Source of the DNA: Mytilisepta virgata
Lineage: Eukaryota > Mollusca > Bivalvia > Mytilida > Mytilidae
Reading direction: 5' to 3'
Assembly (NCBI GenBank): GCA_028015205.1
Contig: CM051516.1
Span: 59,152,230 to 59,216,229 of the forward strand
Length of the DNA: 64,000 nt
Of the stretch, positions 12,360 to 24,900 are shown in pieces. The notes under the pieces are model-generated. The model saw only the letters and a program-made list of their open reading frames with translations. It was not told the DNA's origin and made no database searches. The first letter of the stretch is position 1. Each line of letters starts with the position of its first letter. A program made the position numbers and the translations under genes.

Positions 12360-12732
12360 AAATAGCTAGCAAAAACAACAATTCTCACGTCACTTTCCCC
12401 AAAATACATATAAAATATATACCATTTGTTACACAGATAAAACATTAATGTCATTTCAAACTATAAGCCAACAAAAATACTGATATAGTGATCTAGTAAA
12501 TAATAAGTCATTAAATGAACAGACTTGGCAATACTGCCCTCTAGCAAACATCAGAAATAGGGCTTTGGTTAAATTTTCACTAAAGCCCAAAAAGTAATGT
12601 TTTGTTGCTTGGATTTGAGTTATTCCATAGCAGAGATAATATAAACAAAATTTCTATGAAGATCACATCACTAGGCATGGGTTACCATCAGCAGATCACA
12701 ATAACACTTGGGTGTATCTCTGGATCATAACA

Positions 12733-12995
12733 CTTGGTAGTTCGAGAGGACCTTTTTGTCATGCTAGGGTGAGATTACTCTGATGTCTCAGAGACTCTTT
12801 TGACATGATAAGGCGAGATTGCTCTGATGTCTCAGGGACTTTTTTTTCATGCTAGGGTGAGATTGCTCTGATGTCTGAGGGACTTTTTTGGACTTTTTTG
12901 GACATGCTTGGGCGAGATTGCTCTGATGTCTGACACCCTTTTTTGTGACATGCTGGGGCCGTGAGATGTTAGAGCAATCTCGGACTAAACACATG
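12733..12995 (+). repeat. Minisatellite, about 50-bp unit
   Basis: Four to five imperfect units share GAGATTGCTCTGATGTCT, a T-run and a CATGCTAGGGT or CATGCTTGGGC block. The third unit has an internal duplication of GGACTTTTTT. The array ends with the same motif inverted (GAGCAATCTCG near 12979). The minus-strand frame 12788-13012 translates the repeat and is not a gene. Confidence 0.8.
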
Positions 12996-14747
12996 GATAT
13001 ATCCATGGACATGATGATAATGAACTAGAGTAGCTTCCTTACAGTACATTTACATGATACACATTTTATACAATGAATGTGCAATTACTGACTAATGCAT
13101 GTACAAGCATGTGTGTACAAATTAAAACTTCCTATATTCTCATACGGAACTTTAATTAAATGTCCCTTCCACCAATTTTCCTTAAAAGTATGTTGAAGAA
13201 GCCCACTATAAACAAATAATATGTACTTATATGAAATACATTATTAAATGTCACTGTTAAAAGACTGAAAAGTAAAACATAATAAAGTGGTCACTCACCT
13301 ATTCTATTTTCATAACATAGGAATACATACTAAAAATAAGAACTTGATTCTAATTTGGTATCTATCAAAACCTTAAATAACAACTATCTTAAAATAGTTG
13401 ATTTGTTGATGAACAATGTTACATACATCTTAAAAGTCTTAAGCTAATTAATTGTGATAAAACAAAGGATAAAATGAATGCATGTTGGCAATTTCTGGCA
13501 GCTAACATAGGCTCTAGAATCACATTAAAAGATTTGGATTCCAGATTCTAAATTTGTATACATGTATACTTCCTTATCAATGAAGAAATGATTCAATTAG
13601 TGAAATAAGAGGTCATAAAATGAACTTTAGTTACAAATAAAACAATTTTAGTCAAAAGTACATAATTCTGATTTTTTTTTCTCATTTTGCAAATGGCCAA
13701 AAAGACAATAAATCTCAACAGTTAATTTAAACAAAAATGAATTTCTTCAAAAATGCAGCTCATACAGATGTAGGTATATAAATTAATTATTATATGGCCA
13801 AAAACACAGAATTTATTCATATAGTCTAAACGCATAAGATACTGTAATTAGCCATAGCTAGCTTTTTTGTCTTTATAAACATTACCCAAGTTGAATATAT
13901 ACTATAAATAGACAAAAAATCAGTATCATTTCGTGATCTGTGTTCCTTCCCATTAAAGACAAGACTGCTAACAATACAGCTTGACTTTCATAGGATTAAA
14001 AAGTCTGAAAATACAAATTACAGACTTAGACCTATATAAAATGATATTTTAAATATCCCAGAAATGATCACTGGTTTCGATATGAAATGTATTGCTATTA
14101 CTGAAAGTCATCAAGGTTAACCTTGTAAAATCATCAGCAGCTATGGTCAGACACAACCAATTAATAAAGTATCAGATAATGCACAGGTCATTCAAGGTAT
14201 TTTCTGGGTCAAGTAAAGCACTAATTTCTATCATATGAACACTCAGAACTGAACATGAAGTGTCTGGTGACCCCATAGTAATGTCAGAATGAACTTGGAA
14301 AGTACCCAAAATTAGATGTCATACCGCTACATCATTAAAGTCAAATAAATATTTGATTAGTAGTGTGTAAAAATAATTTCTCTGTAAAGGTAGGTAGAAG
14401 CACCTGTTCTATTACTAACAAGCAGACTTCTGTATGAAATTGATAGTTTGGCAATGTTTGATAAGACCTACTGGTTTTTGTATAATGTTTATTAAAAATG
14501 TGTTAATTACCTCATCAAAGAAGGCTAGGCCACCTGAGAACAAGGTGTGAAAATTTTCTGATTTGCCAGGAAATCTGACTGGCAGATTCAATAACCAGGA
14601 TGTCAGATGACACAAAAACAGGTGCAAAAAGTAATGAACTTCTTTTCAATAGACAATTTATTTATAGGAGTGATGATCTTTGAACAAATACAAATGTATC
14701 AAATACATTCACTTAATATATGGAACCCTGTCCCAAACTTCTTTCGG
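12996..14747. other. Non-coding stretch
   Basis: AT-rich with short A- and T-runs. I see no gene, repeat boundary or RNA gene; the frame at 14415-14627 has no domain. Confidence 0.5.
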
Positions 14748-15030
14748 AGTTTAGTATGCTGTCCATTTTGCTGAAGTAGTATACATTAATGTTTAGGGGC
14801 CAGCTGAAGCCCACCTCCGGGTGCGGGATTTTCTCACTGTGTTGGAAGATCCATTGGTAGCCTTGAGCTGTTATCTGCTCTTTGGTCGGGTTGTTGTCTC
14901 TTTGACAAATTCTCCGTTTCCATTCTCTATTCTATTGAAGACCCATTGGTAGCCTTGAGCTGTTTTCTGCTCTTTGGTGGGGTTGTTGTCTCTTTGACAC
15001 ATTCTCCGTTTCCATTCTCTATTCTATTCT
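14748..15030 (+). repeat. Dispersed repeat, family A, copy 2 with duplicated tail
   Basis: Matches the copy at 4737 from the TTCGGAGTTTAGT block on. The 3' part, from GAAGACCCATTGGTAGCC to CCATTCTCTATTCTAT, occurs twice in tandem (to about 14936 and again to 15030). The same partial tail duplication is seen at 19434-19762. Confidence 0.8.
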
Positions 15031-17950
15031 GTCAGAAAAAGTATTTGTGTTTCCCTTTTTACAAAATGTTTTGTCTGAAACATCTGCAATCATCCCAGTA
15101 TTACATTCTAAAATGTATAAAAGTGTGGTCTTTTCTCAAAATTTTAGCTCCAATTTTTAATATGCTGTTGGCGTGGCCAATGATGCAAGCAAAGCAATAT
15201 TAGCCCTTTCCAGAAAATCATTTCCGGTATCACGATTCTGACTCTAAAATTTTAATTTGAAGCAAGTTATTTCGATTACTTTATTTACTTCCAGCGAACG
15301 AAACTATTTCTAGCCTTAGTATGTAGCACAATATGGCTGCCCCATTAAACAAAGACTTTTCTAAATGACCCATATGTAGAAAATGCATATGCTCCTATAG
15401 CGCTCGCTGTGCTCGCTAATATTATACCGAATAAGCAAGACTACCCTGCGTTATACTCATTACATACAGGTGCTTAGAAGCAACTTAAATTCCATTTTAA
15501 AAAGTAGATTCCAAAATTAAATAAAGGCTTGTTGAAAAAAAAAACTTTCTAAAAATCTTAGCTTTCAAATAAATCATAAAACAAAGTTAAATCACTTAAA
15601 ACATGCAATAACTACATGTATGATATATCAATGTTGCAAACAAAACAAAAATATCTTTAGATATGACAAAAAGCAAAATATATTCAAAGGAACTTGAAGG
15701 CTGACTGTCACAGTTTTCACTTAATTATTGAACAGCCATATATATATATAAAATCAAGTTTCACTATAACATTCACTGTGTATAAAATTTAACAGCATTT
15801 TTTAAATGTTCTATCAGAATAACATTTACAAGATGTTATTATGTACGATATAGTATTGAAACCTAAAACTTTCTATATGACGTAAATTGTCTAAAATCAA
15901 TGCTTCAGGTGGGGGTACTGTATTGATTTTAAAAAATTATACTATGTTGCAAAATTTTATATTCAACAATGCTAGTACTCATGTGTTATTTGCTTCTCAG
16001 CAGAATTTTCTGATAACAAAGCAAAAATAAATAAATAATATCTTAAGTACTGTATACTTCAGTTTTTAAAATATGTATCATTCGGTCTTGACCTAAAAAT
16101 CAAATTTTACAGTTATGAATGGATACATTGATATCAATATATAACTTTAAAATCATAATGACATGTTTAAATTATCCATAATAACCTAGACATGTGACAT
16201 CAAACTTATGATTGATATAATAATTATGTATATCTTATAACAAAAAACAGTGTATTAAATGTAAATAAAAAAATGTCTGGGTATCTGATTATCATAATAG
16301 TATATGATAGTTGTACAAATATTTATCAATCAATAACAGAAATATGGTTAAGAAGAGTAGTAAGATAATAATCCTTTGAGGCAGAAATGTTAATTTAAGT
16401 ACCATTCTTTACTTCACAGAATTGTACCCCTGGTAAAAACTTCAGAAAAACAGAATAATTGTTGACCTTGGCTTAGCAAGAGAACATGTTATGAGGCATG
16501 CTGTTTTTTAGAAGGCACTGGCAAGGGTACATTTCTATTCTGCTTTCTTTTTACATCTACAAATATGTCTTTTACTGGAGGTCAGTGTAATCATATGTGA
16601 CAGAATTGGCCTGGTAGGGTATTTCCGATTTATAAATATCATACTTTGCAAACGATGGATTCTAATATTTAAGAAGGGGGGGTTGGGATCTTTCAGGAAT
16701 TACACCTGATGTAACGATTAAGTAGTAAGTAAATAAAAAATTTTAAGTATAATAAAAGCAGAATGTTATGAAATCATTGTATAAATAATGGCTATATCAT
16801 CAATTTATGCAGATTAAATTTTCATTGATGAAGCGTCAGAAGCTGGAGTACCAAGAGACACCCTCCACAGGAATTACACAGAGTTCTACATGTAAACACA
16901 TATATACATATCCCCCTACATATGAATCTTTGTTGAAAATAGCAATTACTATCAGAAATCAAAACTTGTGCACTGTGTATTATATCTTTCTTACATTATG
17001 GTAGTGTAAGCATATATGTAAGCCCTTTTTTTTTACACTTACTATGTACCATCTTATTATTATTACACTGTGACAGCATGGGACTTCAGCAATTACTAAC
17101 CCTAAACAACCTAAATAATTAGCTCCCATTGTGTTAATAATCATAAGTTACAATTGCAAAACATTACTACTAATTAATGATGAATCACATAATGGCTGAT
17201 TCCTTTGAACTGCTGTTCAACTTTTTATCCTTCAGGCTTAATAGGTTACTAAATACAGATTGTTTCAATATCATATAAACAATACTGAATAATATTTATC
17301 GGAAATATCTGGAAAGTTCCGAGTCTACACAGCTACATGTGTGTACAAGCATTATACTTCTATTGATGAACCTACTAAGCTTCTTTAGAAGTCTCTCATC
17401 ATCCCCAGACAAAAGTGATATATTTTCTTAAGTCCATCTTGCATTGATATGTACTGGAAAAATGTCTGAGCCAAGTACAAATTGACGTGCATTTATGATG
17501 ATGTTGAGAATAATATTCTAGTTAAGATTAAATTGTCTTCAAACATTTAAAAACCTTCAGTATGAATTTCCACCATCTTAATTAAACTAAGATAAACCAA
17601 ACACAACCAAATTTAGACATTTTTGAACTTTTCCGATTCTGATGTACAGTTATATTTAAATGATTTGCACATCACATGAAACAACTTTAAACCTGATGAA
17701 TCTGTAATCCCTAACCCCATAATATGTCTATTAATCTTTGATAAAATTTAATGCTAATACATGTATCTACAAAAGACTACATGCACCCAATACCATAAGG
17801 GACCACATCAAAAGATCAAACTTAATTCAAATAGTTTGAGGGGGTGGGGGGTAAAAATCGCTGCAAGCTTTGTTATCTGACATTGATTTATAGATTGAAA
17901 AATTCCGATTTAAGTTGGGCCCTTACATTTGTTTGGACTTTTAAAGCAAA
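15031..17950. other. Non-coding stretch
   Basis: A possible small inverted-terminal element lies between AATATTAGC at about 15196 and GCTAATATT near 15416, with CG-rich GCGCTCGC next to the right end; support is weak. The remainder is AT-rich with no recognised gene or repeat. Confidence 0.4.
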
Positions 17951-18385
17951 GGCCTAAATTAAAATATTGTTTGTTTGCTGTCAGCCGACCGACCCAAAAA
18001 AATTGCAGCGACCCAAATAATTTTATTGCCGTTTTTGAAAACATTTTTTTTATTCCAGAATTTTGCCGGTTGCGGTTTAGAATCGAGTGCTGATTTCCGG
18101 GTTACATGCGGTTTTGATTTCCGGTAGTACATTGAAATGTTTCTAAAAAAAGAGCAGATATACACATATAAAAGAATATATAAGAGGTGAAGGTTATAGT
18201 AAGTGACACATAAATGCATGCATATGCAGAGATAAAAGATGTACGAGGCTCCCTACATTCATACTATTATATAAACATCCAAAATATTTTTCCAAAAAAA
18301 AAATAAAATAATTTACCTACTTACCTACCCACATAAAAAATTCCGGGTAGGAGAATGGCAAACAAACAATATTTTAATTTAGGCC
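17951..18385. mobile_element. MITE with 28-bp perfect inverted ends
   Basis: Ends at 17951-17978 and 18358-18385 are perfect 28-bp inverted repeats beginning GGCCTAAATTAAAATATTG. The 435-bp element has no coding capacity; the minus-strand frame 17959-18219 is a shadow. The target duplication is unclear; AAA flanks both ends, so a 3-bp duplication is possible. The GGCC start and 3-bp flank would be compatible with a PIF/Harbinger-type element, but that is a guess. Confidence 0.85.
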
Positions 18386-19433
18386 AAATAAAAGCCATCA
18401 AATCCTACTGAAATCAATCATAGTATCCACATCGTTCAAACGCTTTATCAATCGTGAATTTTGAATGATACGTATAAAATTATAATTTAACAGTGCCTTT
18501 TTTGATGCATATGAAAAATACACATCACTTTTTTCCAATATTTTTTAAAAGTGATGTCCAAGTCAATATACAGAACAAACATACATTGTTGGAAGTATAC
18601 TCTCAAAGTATATGCTCATATTGGTCAATCAATTTTTCCCAAATTAAGTTAAGAAGGGGAGAAAGGGGGGGTCAGTGAAAAAACTATGTGAATTAAGTTT
18701 TTTATCCTACACTGAACTTTTGATGTCGTCCCTAACATAAAACAGGATTGACCACAATGTTCAGAAGATAAATTTCAGTAAAGGAACTAAAAAGAAGTTT
18801 TGATGTTCCCAAGGTGTTCAAGTTACTGAGTTGTGAGACCAAATTCTGAACACACAGGATTCAACAATTAACCACACAACACGAAACAATAGCATTGGGA
18901 GATTCTTTATAATTATTCCAACAATAAGAAAATGTAGAATTATCCTTCATACATCTTTTATTTCTGTATTTATGCCAAAATGCGTGACTTTATGATGTAA
19001 AAATATCAATACCAATCAACATGGAAAAGAATGTTATCTGTCTTATAAGATAGGCTATTATCAGTCTGATTTGATTATGACTTATTTACCTACTAACAGA
19101 AAAAAAGTGAAAGGAATCTTCAGGAATTTTCATTCACTTCCAACAATTTGAAAAGATATAATCTGATTATTATCAGAATTCTGTCAGAATGTACATTTAC
19201 TGCAGGAAATCAGATTTTCTGTTTTATTTACAATTTACAATGTTTGGGAATTTCATTTTCATTCAAAACCATTACCATATCTTTTAAAAAAAATGTGCAT
19301 CATCAACTTAGTATATACAAAAGAAATTAACCATCTGACTGAATGAATGAATGAATGAATGAATGAATGTAGATGGAGTAAATGATCAGGGGTATATCCA
19401 ATCCTAGAACTGTACCAACATGCAAGTTAGGAA
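18386..19433. other. Non-coding; (GAAT)n microsatellite
   Basis: A tetranucleotide (TGAA)n run of about seven copies lies at 19341-19369. No gene seen; frames at 18493 and 19148 have no domain. Confidence 0.6.
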
Positions 19434-19762
19434 CCTCTAGCCTTTGTTAATCTTGTGCGTATTTTGAATTTTGGTTCATTTGTATGTTTCGGAGTTTAGT
19501 GTGCCGTCCATTTCGCTGCACTAGTATGCATTATTGATTAGCGTCCAGCTGAAGCCTATCTTTGGGTGTGGGATTTTCTCATTGCATTGAAGCCCCATTG
19601 GTATACATTGTACTTGAGCTGTTTTCTGCTCTTTGGTCGGATTGTGTCTTTGAAACATTCCCTGTTTCCATCTCGCTGCATTGAAGACCCATTGGTAGGC
19701 TTGGGTTGTTTTCTAATCTTTGGTCTTTGACATATTCCCTGTTTCCATTTTCTGTTCTATCT
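19434..19762 (+). repeat. Dispersed repeat, family A, copy 3
   Basis: A full-length, more diverged copy from CCTCTAGCCTTTGTTAATCT to CCATTTTCTGTTCTAT. As in copy 2, the tail from GCATTGAAGACCCATTGGTA onward is duplicated. Bases 19763-20950 that follow are AT-rich with a T-run near 20740 and no recognised gene. Confidence 0.8.
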
Positions 19763-20959
19763 ATGAAGCTGGATACTTTGCTATTTAAATGGAAACTTAT
19801 CTTTTCCAGCCAAATGTTCCAATTTCTCCACTTAAGAAAGAGAAGAACACCCTGATATCAAAGATGTATTGGAAAGTAATGTCATCCCACCAAGACATTA
19901 TGTCTCTGACTCTGAACCAAACATTGTTTGCTCTTTTTCAAGAGATGCAGCAAAGCAAGTTTAAAATCCATGATTTTCTACAAATGCCATTTTAAAAAGC
20001 GCTTAGGACTGTAACTGATGTTGAAAATGTAAAACCTAAACACTGAACTAATTTCTGCAAGGTATATTTTTTTCCAGGTCTTAGCTATGTTTTTGTAGAC
20101 GCATTCTTAAATTCAATAATCAACATCAAACCAGAATGAGATCACATACAGGATTATATGTTCCAATTATATTAAATAAACTGATGAACCCTCATACATA
20201 ATCAGATTAGTTCATCTTTATTGTCAGTTATAGTCCTTCAATAAGCTACAGACACAACGGATGATAAACAAGCCTCTAGAAAAAACAAGACAGAATGGAC
20301 ACCATGATTCTTCCTGTTATTATATATTTACTGAATATATTACTGCCTATTTTAATACTTGTACGTATTTTAGATATAAATTTGTATTTTGATGAAACTT
20401 TGATGAGGACATTAACAGACTCACATCAAATCTTTCTGAAATGTCTATCAGCAGTATTGATTGAAAAATATTATTTTATGCCGAGCTGGCGATATTTTAG
20501 CCAATATCACGGTATCAACTTTTGCAGTTTTGGAAAGAATGCTCTTTTATCCACTGCCTAAACAAAGATTTTGGACATTGCATAAATTTACTCGTAAAAT
20601 ACAGGTAGTATAAATTGAATGCATTAAATGTACAAATTTCCAAGAAAATACATTTTGATATTTTCAATTTCCTCAAATAATAATATCACTAACCAACATG
20701 TGTTGATGTATTATGTACATAATTGTAACAAATTTTTGTTTTTTTTTTTTATCTTATTTTTGATCAAATGTGAAATACATTTATAAAGAATTTCCTAATA
20801 TCCTACAGGAAAACATCACTGCTGCTGTGAAATTAAAATTTTTTTTTAGAGAAATTGTTGTTAGAGATTTTGCAATATCCTCTTAAAAAAAATGTTTGCT
20901 CTAGAACTGTGAGCACACTCCCCCCCCCAAAAAAAAAAAAAAAACAAAAAAAAACAATC

Positions 20960-21800
20960 CCTTCTTTTCAACGATATCTAAGTAAATGTATTATGTGTCC
21001 TGCATCATGTGATGACGAAATGTCTAAAATTCTGAGGTCCTATTGGACAAAGCTCTGGAGAAGCTTAATGGAAAATAAAATCTTATATCAGTATATGCAT
21101 ACCTTTATATAAGATGTTTGAAGTGACCACTGTACAAAGTTTCATTATAATCTGCTGAATACAAGTTGGAAGAGTTGTGATGACAAAATGCATGGTCCAA
21201 CTGGGTATAAAAAGGACAAATATACCCAAGGAGCAATCCAAAAAACGTAATCCATTGGATAGACAAACACTGGAAGACAAATGAACAAGCACAACAAATA
21301 AACACAGAAAACTAAAAAACAATGAACAACACGAACTCCTATAAAAAACCAGGAGTGAACCCAGGTCCTCCAGAAAGGTAAACAGTTCCGTATACGGCAC
21401 CTGTCGTAACGTTCAACAAAGTCAATAAGGTGGAAGTCACAAATCATATAACTCAGGGAAAAATAAATGGACCAAGACATCCTTCACATGCACACATCTA
21501 CATTTTAGGATCTTGCAGTATACAAAGTTTCATGAGCTTCTGATGAAGCATGTTGGAGAGGTAGCAATGACAAAATGCATGGTGAATTGTCTCACAATTT
21601 CTAAGTTCATCTGGTCAGAAAAATTGATGGACAAAATCCTTAATACAGCAGAGTTGACTTGCCATTATCTAAAGTTATGCCAAGTTTGGTTGAAATGACA
21701 AAAGATGTGGAAGTTTGTTCGGAATGACAGATGGACAGACAGACAGACAGACAGACAGACAGGCTTATTCCTATATCCCCCCAAACTTTGCAGGTTGTAT
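20960..21800 (+). mobile_element. Composite element with tandem core, copy P6, interrupted
   Basis: Two core units sharing TACAAAGTTTCAT and GACAAAATGCATGGT lie at about 21132-21200 and 21520-21585, split by a foreign segment (21208-21447). The core is followed by a (GACA)n microsatellite (21733-21762) and a CTATATCCCCCC right end. The left end is not defined. The order core, microsatellite, end matches the elements at 9038 and 37817. Confidence 0.55.
21208..21447 (-). mobile_element. Penelope-like element 3' fragment inside P6
   Basis: Matches 61436-61690 over its length: GGACAAATATACC, AATCCATTGGATAGACAAAC, AACACGAACTCCTATAAAA and GGTGGAAGTCAC. At 61.4 kb this segment directly follows a Penelope-type reverse transcriptase, so it is the 3' part of that element. 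Overlapping minus-strand frames (21083-21480) are translations of this untranslated region, not genes. Confidence 0.65.
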
Positions 21801-22009
21801 AAAAATATGAAATCCACATTTTGTCATTTTTCATATCAATGCTATTCCACAAAATTCATCACTCAGATGAGCTCATATTGACAATACCTTGTAGTCCAGT
21901 AGTAGGTTCTAGTGGAAAGTGAATCTTCCCACTTTGTGGAATGGAGAAATTAAAATTTGTGTAGATAGTAGTCTGTACCAAAACCCATTATCTTTATGTA
22001 CCCAGTACA

Positions 22010-22205
22010 TAAAATTCTTTGATACCAATTTTGATGCACAAGTTGTGCACATCTGTCGATTTACGACTCATCAGTTGTGCTCAAGACTTAAAATTTTTAA
22101 AACCAAAACAACAATCCAAAAGGTTGAATAGCAAATTTAAAAATACTAAAATGACCACAAAGAATACGGCCAAAACCATCTAAGGACAGAGCTATGCACG
22201 AGGGA
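22010..22205 (-). mobile_element. Penelope-like pseudo-LTR relic with dead hammerhead
   Basis: The minus strand matches 55340-55215 and 55440-55560: CTCCCTCGTGCATAGCTC, AACCTTTTGGATTGTTG, TTGAGCACAACTGATGAG and AAAATTGGTATCAAAG. The hammerhead core (22036-22080) keeps stem I GCACAA/TTGTGC, CTGATGA and stem II GTCG/CGAC, but the GAA that must follow stem II has become AG with a lost base, and stem III is damaged. It should not cleave. Confidence 0.7.
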
Positions 22206-22288
22206 GATGTAAGTTTTTAAGAATTTTACAGAATTTTAACATACACAAGCTAGTAGTTATGTTCAGAACATATCTTATCCCAGGCCTA

Positions 22289-22392
22289 CTGAAATACCAA
22301 CAATAGCATTATACAATCAAACGTGTGTATATTATAAGGACTGAAATACCAACAATAGCGTTATACAATCAAACGTGTGTATATTATAAGGA
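22289..22392 (+). repeat. Tandem duplication, 52-bp unit
   Basis: Two copies (22289-22340 and 22341-22392) begin CTGAAATACCAACAATAGC and differ at one position (A/G). The near-identity indicates a recent duplication. Confidence 0.95.
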
Positions 22393-24373
22393 CATCCAAA
22401 GACCATAGAGAAATGCCCTATATACAGAGGTTTTGTACATGACAGTGATTTGCTATATAGAGGTGTCCTTTAAGGCAGGTATGATCGTACAAGTATACGA
22501 GAGAATAAAACACTTAACATTTCTTTAAGAGTAACATTTGAGGTTACAAAAAGATCAAGGTAAGAAAATTTGGTATTTTCATGTGCCTTTGTCTTCACTA
22601 GCCAAGGGTTATGATCGTCTCATTTGGTTAAGACAAAAGAAGCAAATTGTATCCCTATGCCTTATACAAGACTGTTCTTTCAATCATCTATTTATATTTT
22701 ACTTTCTACCACTTAGTTTTAAAGATCAAAACGAAATTTGCAAGTCAAACCAGTTTTGTGAGAAAACTGCACTTTTAATATGTAATCAATACAGGGAAAA
22801 CAAATTTAATTCTTCTTAATGCTCAGAAAGTGTAATTGTGTGTTAAAACAGACCATAAACACCCAAATGCCAACAGTGAAACTGAAGTCAAAATCTATAA
22901 GAAAATATTCATTCTGTTCAATCATATTTATATATTCAGCCATAAACTGTTTCACCAACATAATATTACTGTTTTTTACTTTTAATTATCTCTGGCAATA
23001 TTCATAAGAAATAATTTTCAAACCCACAAGGCATGGCATAAAATAGTTAATAACAGTCGTCTCAACTTTCTGTGTGATTCTTGGTTTGCACGAAATGTCA
23101 CCGTGATCAATATCCTATCTATACTATGTCCAGCAAGTCTACAAGTAATTTGTCTTTAATAAAAAAGAGAGAAAACTAATTGTCTTTCAAAAAGGTCACT
23201 GTACAGTTTCACAGCATGACTGAAGCTTTTAAAAGGAAAAATCTTTATGTTCCCCTCTTCCATATTTTCATAGATGCTGCATTTACAAACAACAAAGTGT
23301 GAAAGACTTTGTATCTACACAATTCCTGCTTTTAACTTTCAGTTCAAGTTTTTTTCCGAAAAAAAGAAATATAATTTACCGTCATGATCTAATATGGTCC
23401 GGATACGTTATAATGTAAAGATTCGGCATTTGTCAATGAACATGAGAAAAGACTGATTACTTCCATTATAAGGATTTATTGTGTCACTGTCAGGCTTTAA
23501 ACAAGGAGAAATAACCCCCATCACTAGGAAACACTTACTAAAAACAAATCTCTCCAAAAAAATTTCATCAAAATCTGGAAGTAAATTAAAAAAAATTAAC
23601 AAAATAATAATTTTTATGCCATCTTGAAAATTGTCATCGTTATCGTGCTTACGATTTGCCCCACTTACCAAATGATTTAAATTTTCAAAAAATTTAATCT
23701 AAAGTGAAATGTATGTTATTTAAAAAGTTCAGCATCCAAGAAATCTTGTTGACTGTAATTAAAGACCATATAAATCTTTGTAGTTGTAAAAAAAAATACA
23801 TCAGCAAAGCTTATACATGCATTAAAGGGTGAAATAAATTCCACAACCTCCTCATATTTTCAAATGGTTAATCATAACCGAATTTAATCAAGCTGCAATG
23901 CAATTGTAAACAATCAAGTTATGTAATCTTTACAGAACATGGAATTCTATAAACATAATATACATGTTCCTCATCCTACACTGCTTTAAGTAAACGTTAT
24001 ATTTAATAAACAACACTCAATGTTTCTTTTCTTTCAGACACAGAAAGTCAAAGGTTGATAATTATATAACATATGGATTTTTGTCCTGAATCTGTGCTGC
24101 AAAAAAAAAAGAACACATGCCTGGAACTACATGTTATTCAATTTCAGCCCAATAAACAGCTGGACCCAGTTGTTCAAAGGTTAATCACTTTTTTCAATTT
24201 CCATTATTTTGATGGTTAAGCTATATTTCTGCATTTAATTTTACATGGACACACAAAGTCATAGGATTAACCCATCAGAAAATTTTCAGTCCTTTAAGTC
24301 ATAACAAAAGAAGCAAAAATTAGATACTTAAATACATGTAGGTAATATATACTGTTTATTCTAGTAATACGAG
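22393..24373. other. Non-coding stretch
   Basis: AT-rich. Open frames at 22538-22819, 22819-23007 and 23408-23671 have no domain I recognise. Nothing else supported. Confidence 0.5.
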
Positions 24374-24900
24374 TTGTTTTGCAGCGATTTATCGGTGTAT
24401 AAAGGAGACCTGTTCACAAACAAGGGACTTTATGTTAAATTTGTGAGTCACACCGGTAAATTGCGGAACAACTCTTATTATGACCACTCATTAAAAATTA
24501 AAAAGGAAACATACAAAAAAATTCCAAGAAACAAGAGATTGTGTAAAATTTGTAATACTGTTGATAATGAAGCTCATTTCTTTTTAGATTGTTCTATTAT
24601 TGATCTGTTAGAAATAAATATTTGCAACCTTTTAATTTTGAGTGCAAAATTAATCCAGAGGATAAACTGACACAAATTTTGAACCCCGAAACAAATGAAC
24701 AAGTCAGATTGCTGAGCTCCTTTTTGAAACAGTCACTTTTACTGAGGACAGGAGACAGCTAGTATCGTTTGATTCACATGCTCTGTTTATACTGTTTGTT
24801 ATATTGATTTATTGTTTAATGTTTTGTCTTGTTTGATGAATGTACATACATGTAGCCATTAGTCCTTAATTGGACAAAACAGTTCATATAAAATACATAA
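24374..24900 (+). mobile_element. LINE 3'-end relic (b) with Cys/His knuckle
   Basis: The 98-codon frame at 24374-24670 contains C57-X2-C60-X7-H68-X4-C73 (RLCKICNTVDNEAHFFLDC), the zinc-knuckle arrangement seen after many LINE reverse transcriptases. The frame shifts or stops soon after. The 3' tail has the hairpin GTCC-TTAATT-GGAC at 24862-24875 and ends in an ATAAAATACATAAATA tail. No reverse transcriptase core is upstream, so this is a strongly 5'-truncated copy, not a host gene. Confidence 0.65.

Noticed and set aside
20295..20561. 88-codon plus-strand frame with hydrophobic start
   Set aside because: No recognisable family, AT-driven composition and no splice or promoter support.
21083..21480. 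Three overlapping minus-strand frames of 66-111 codons
   Set aside because: They translate the Penelope 3' region, which recurs at 61436-61700 with different frame breaks.
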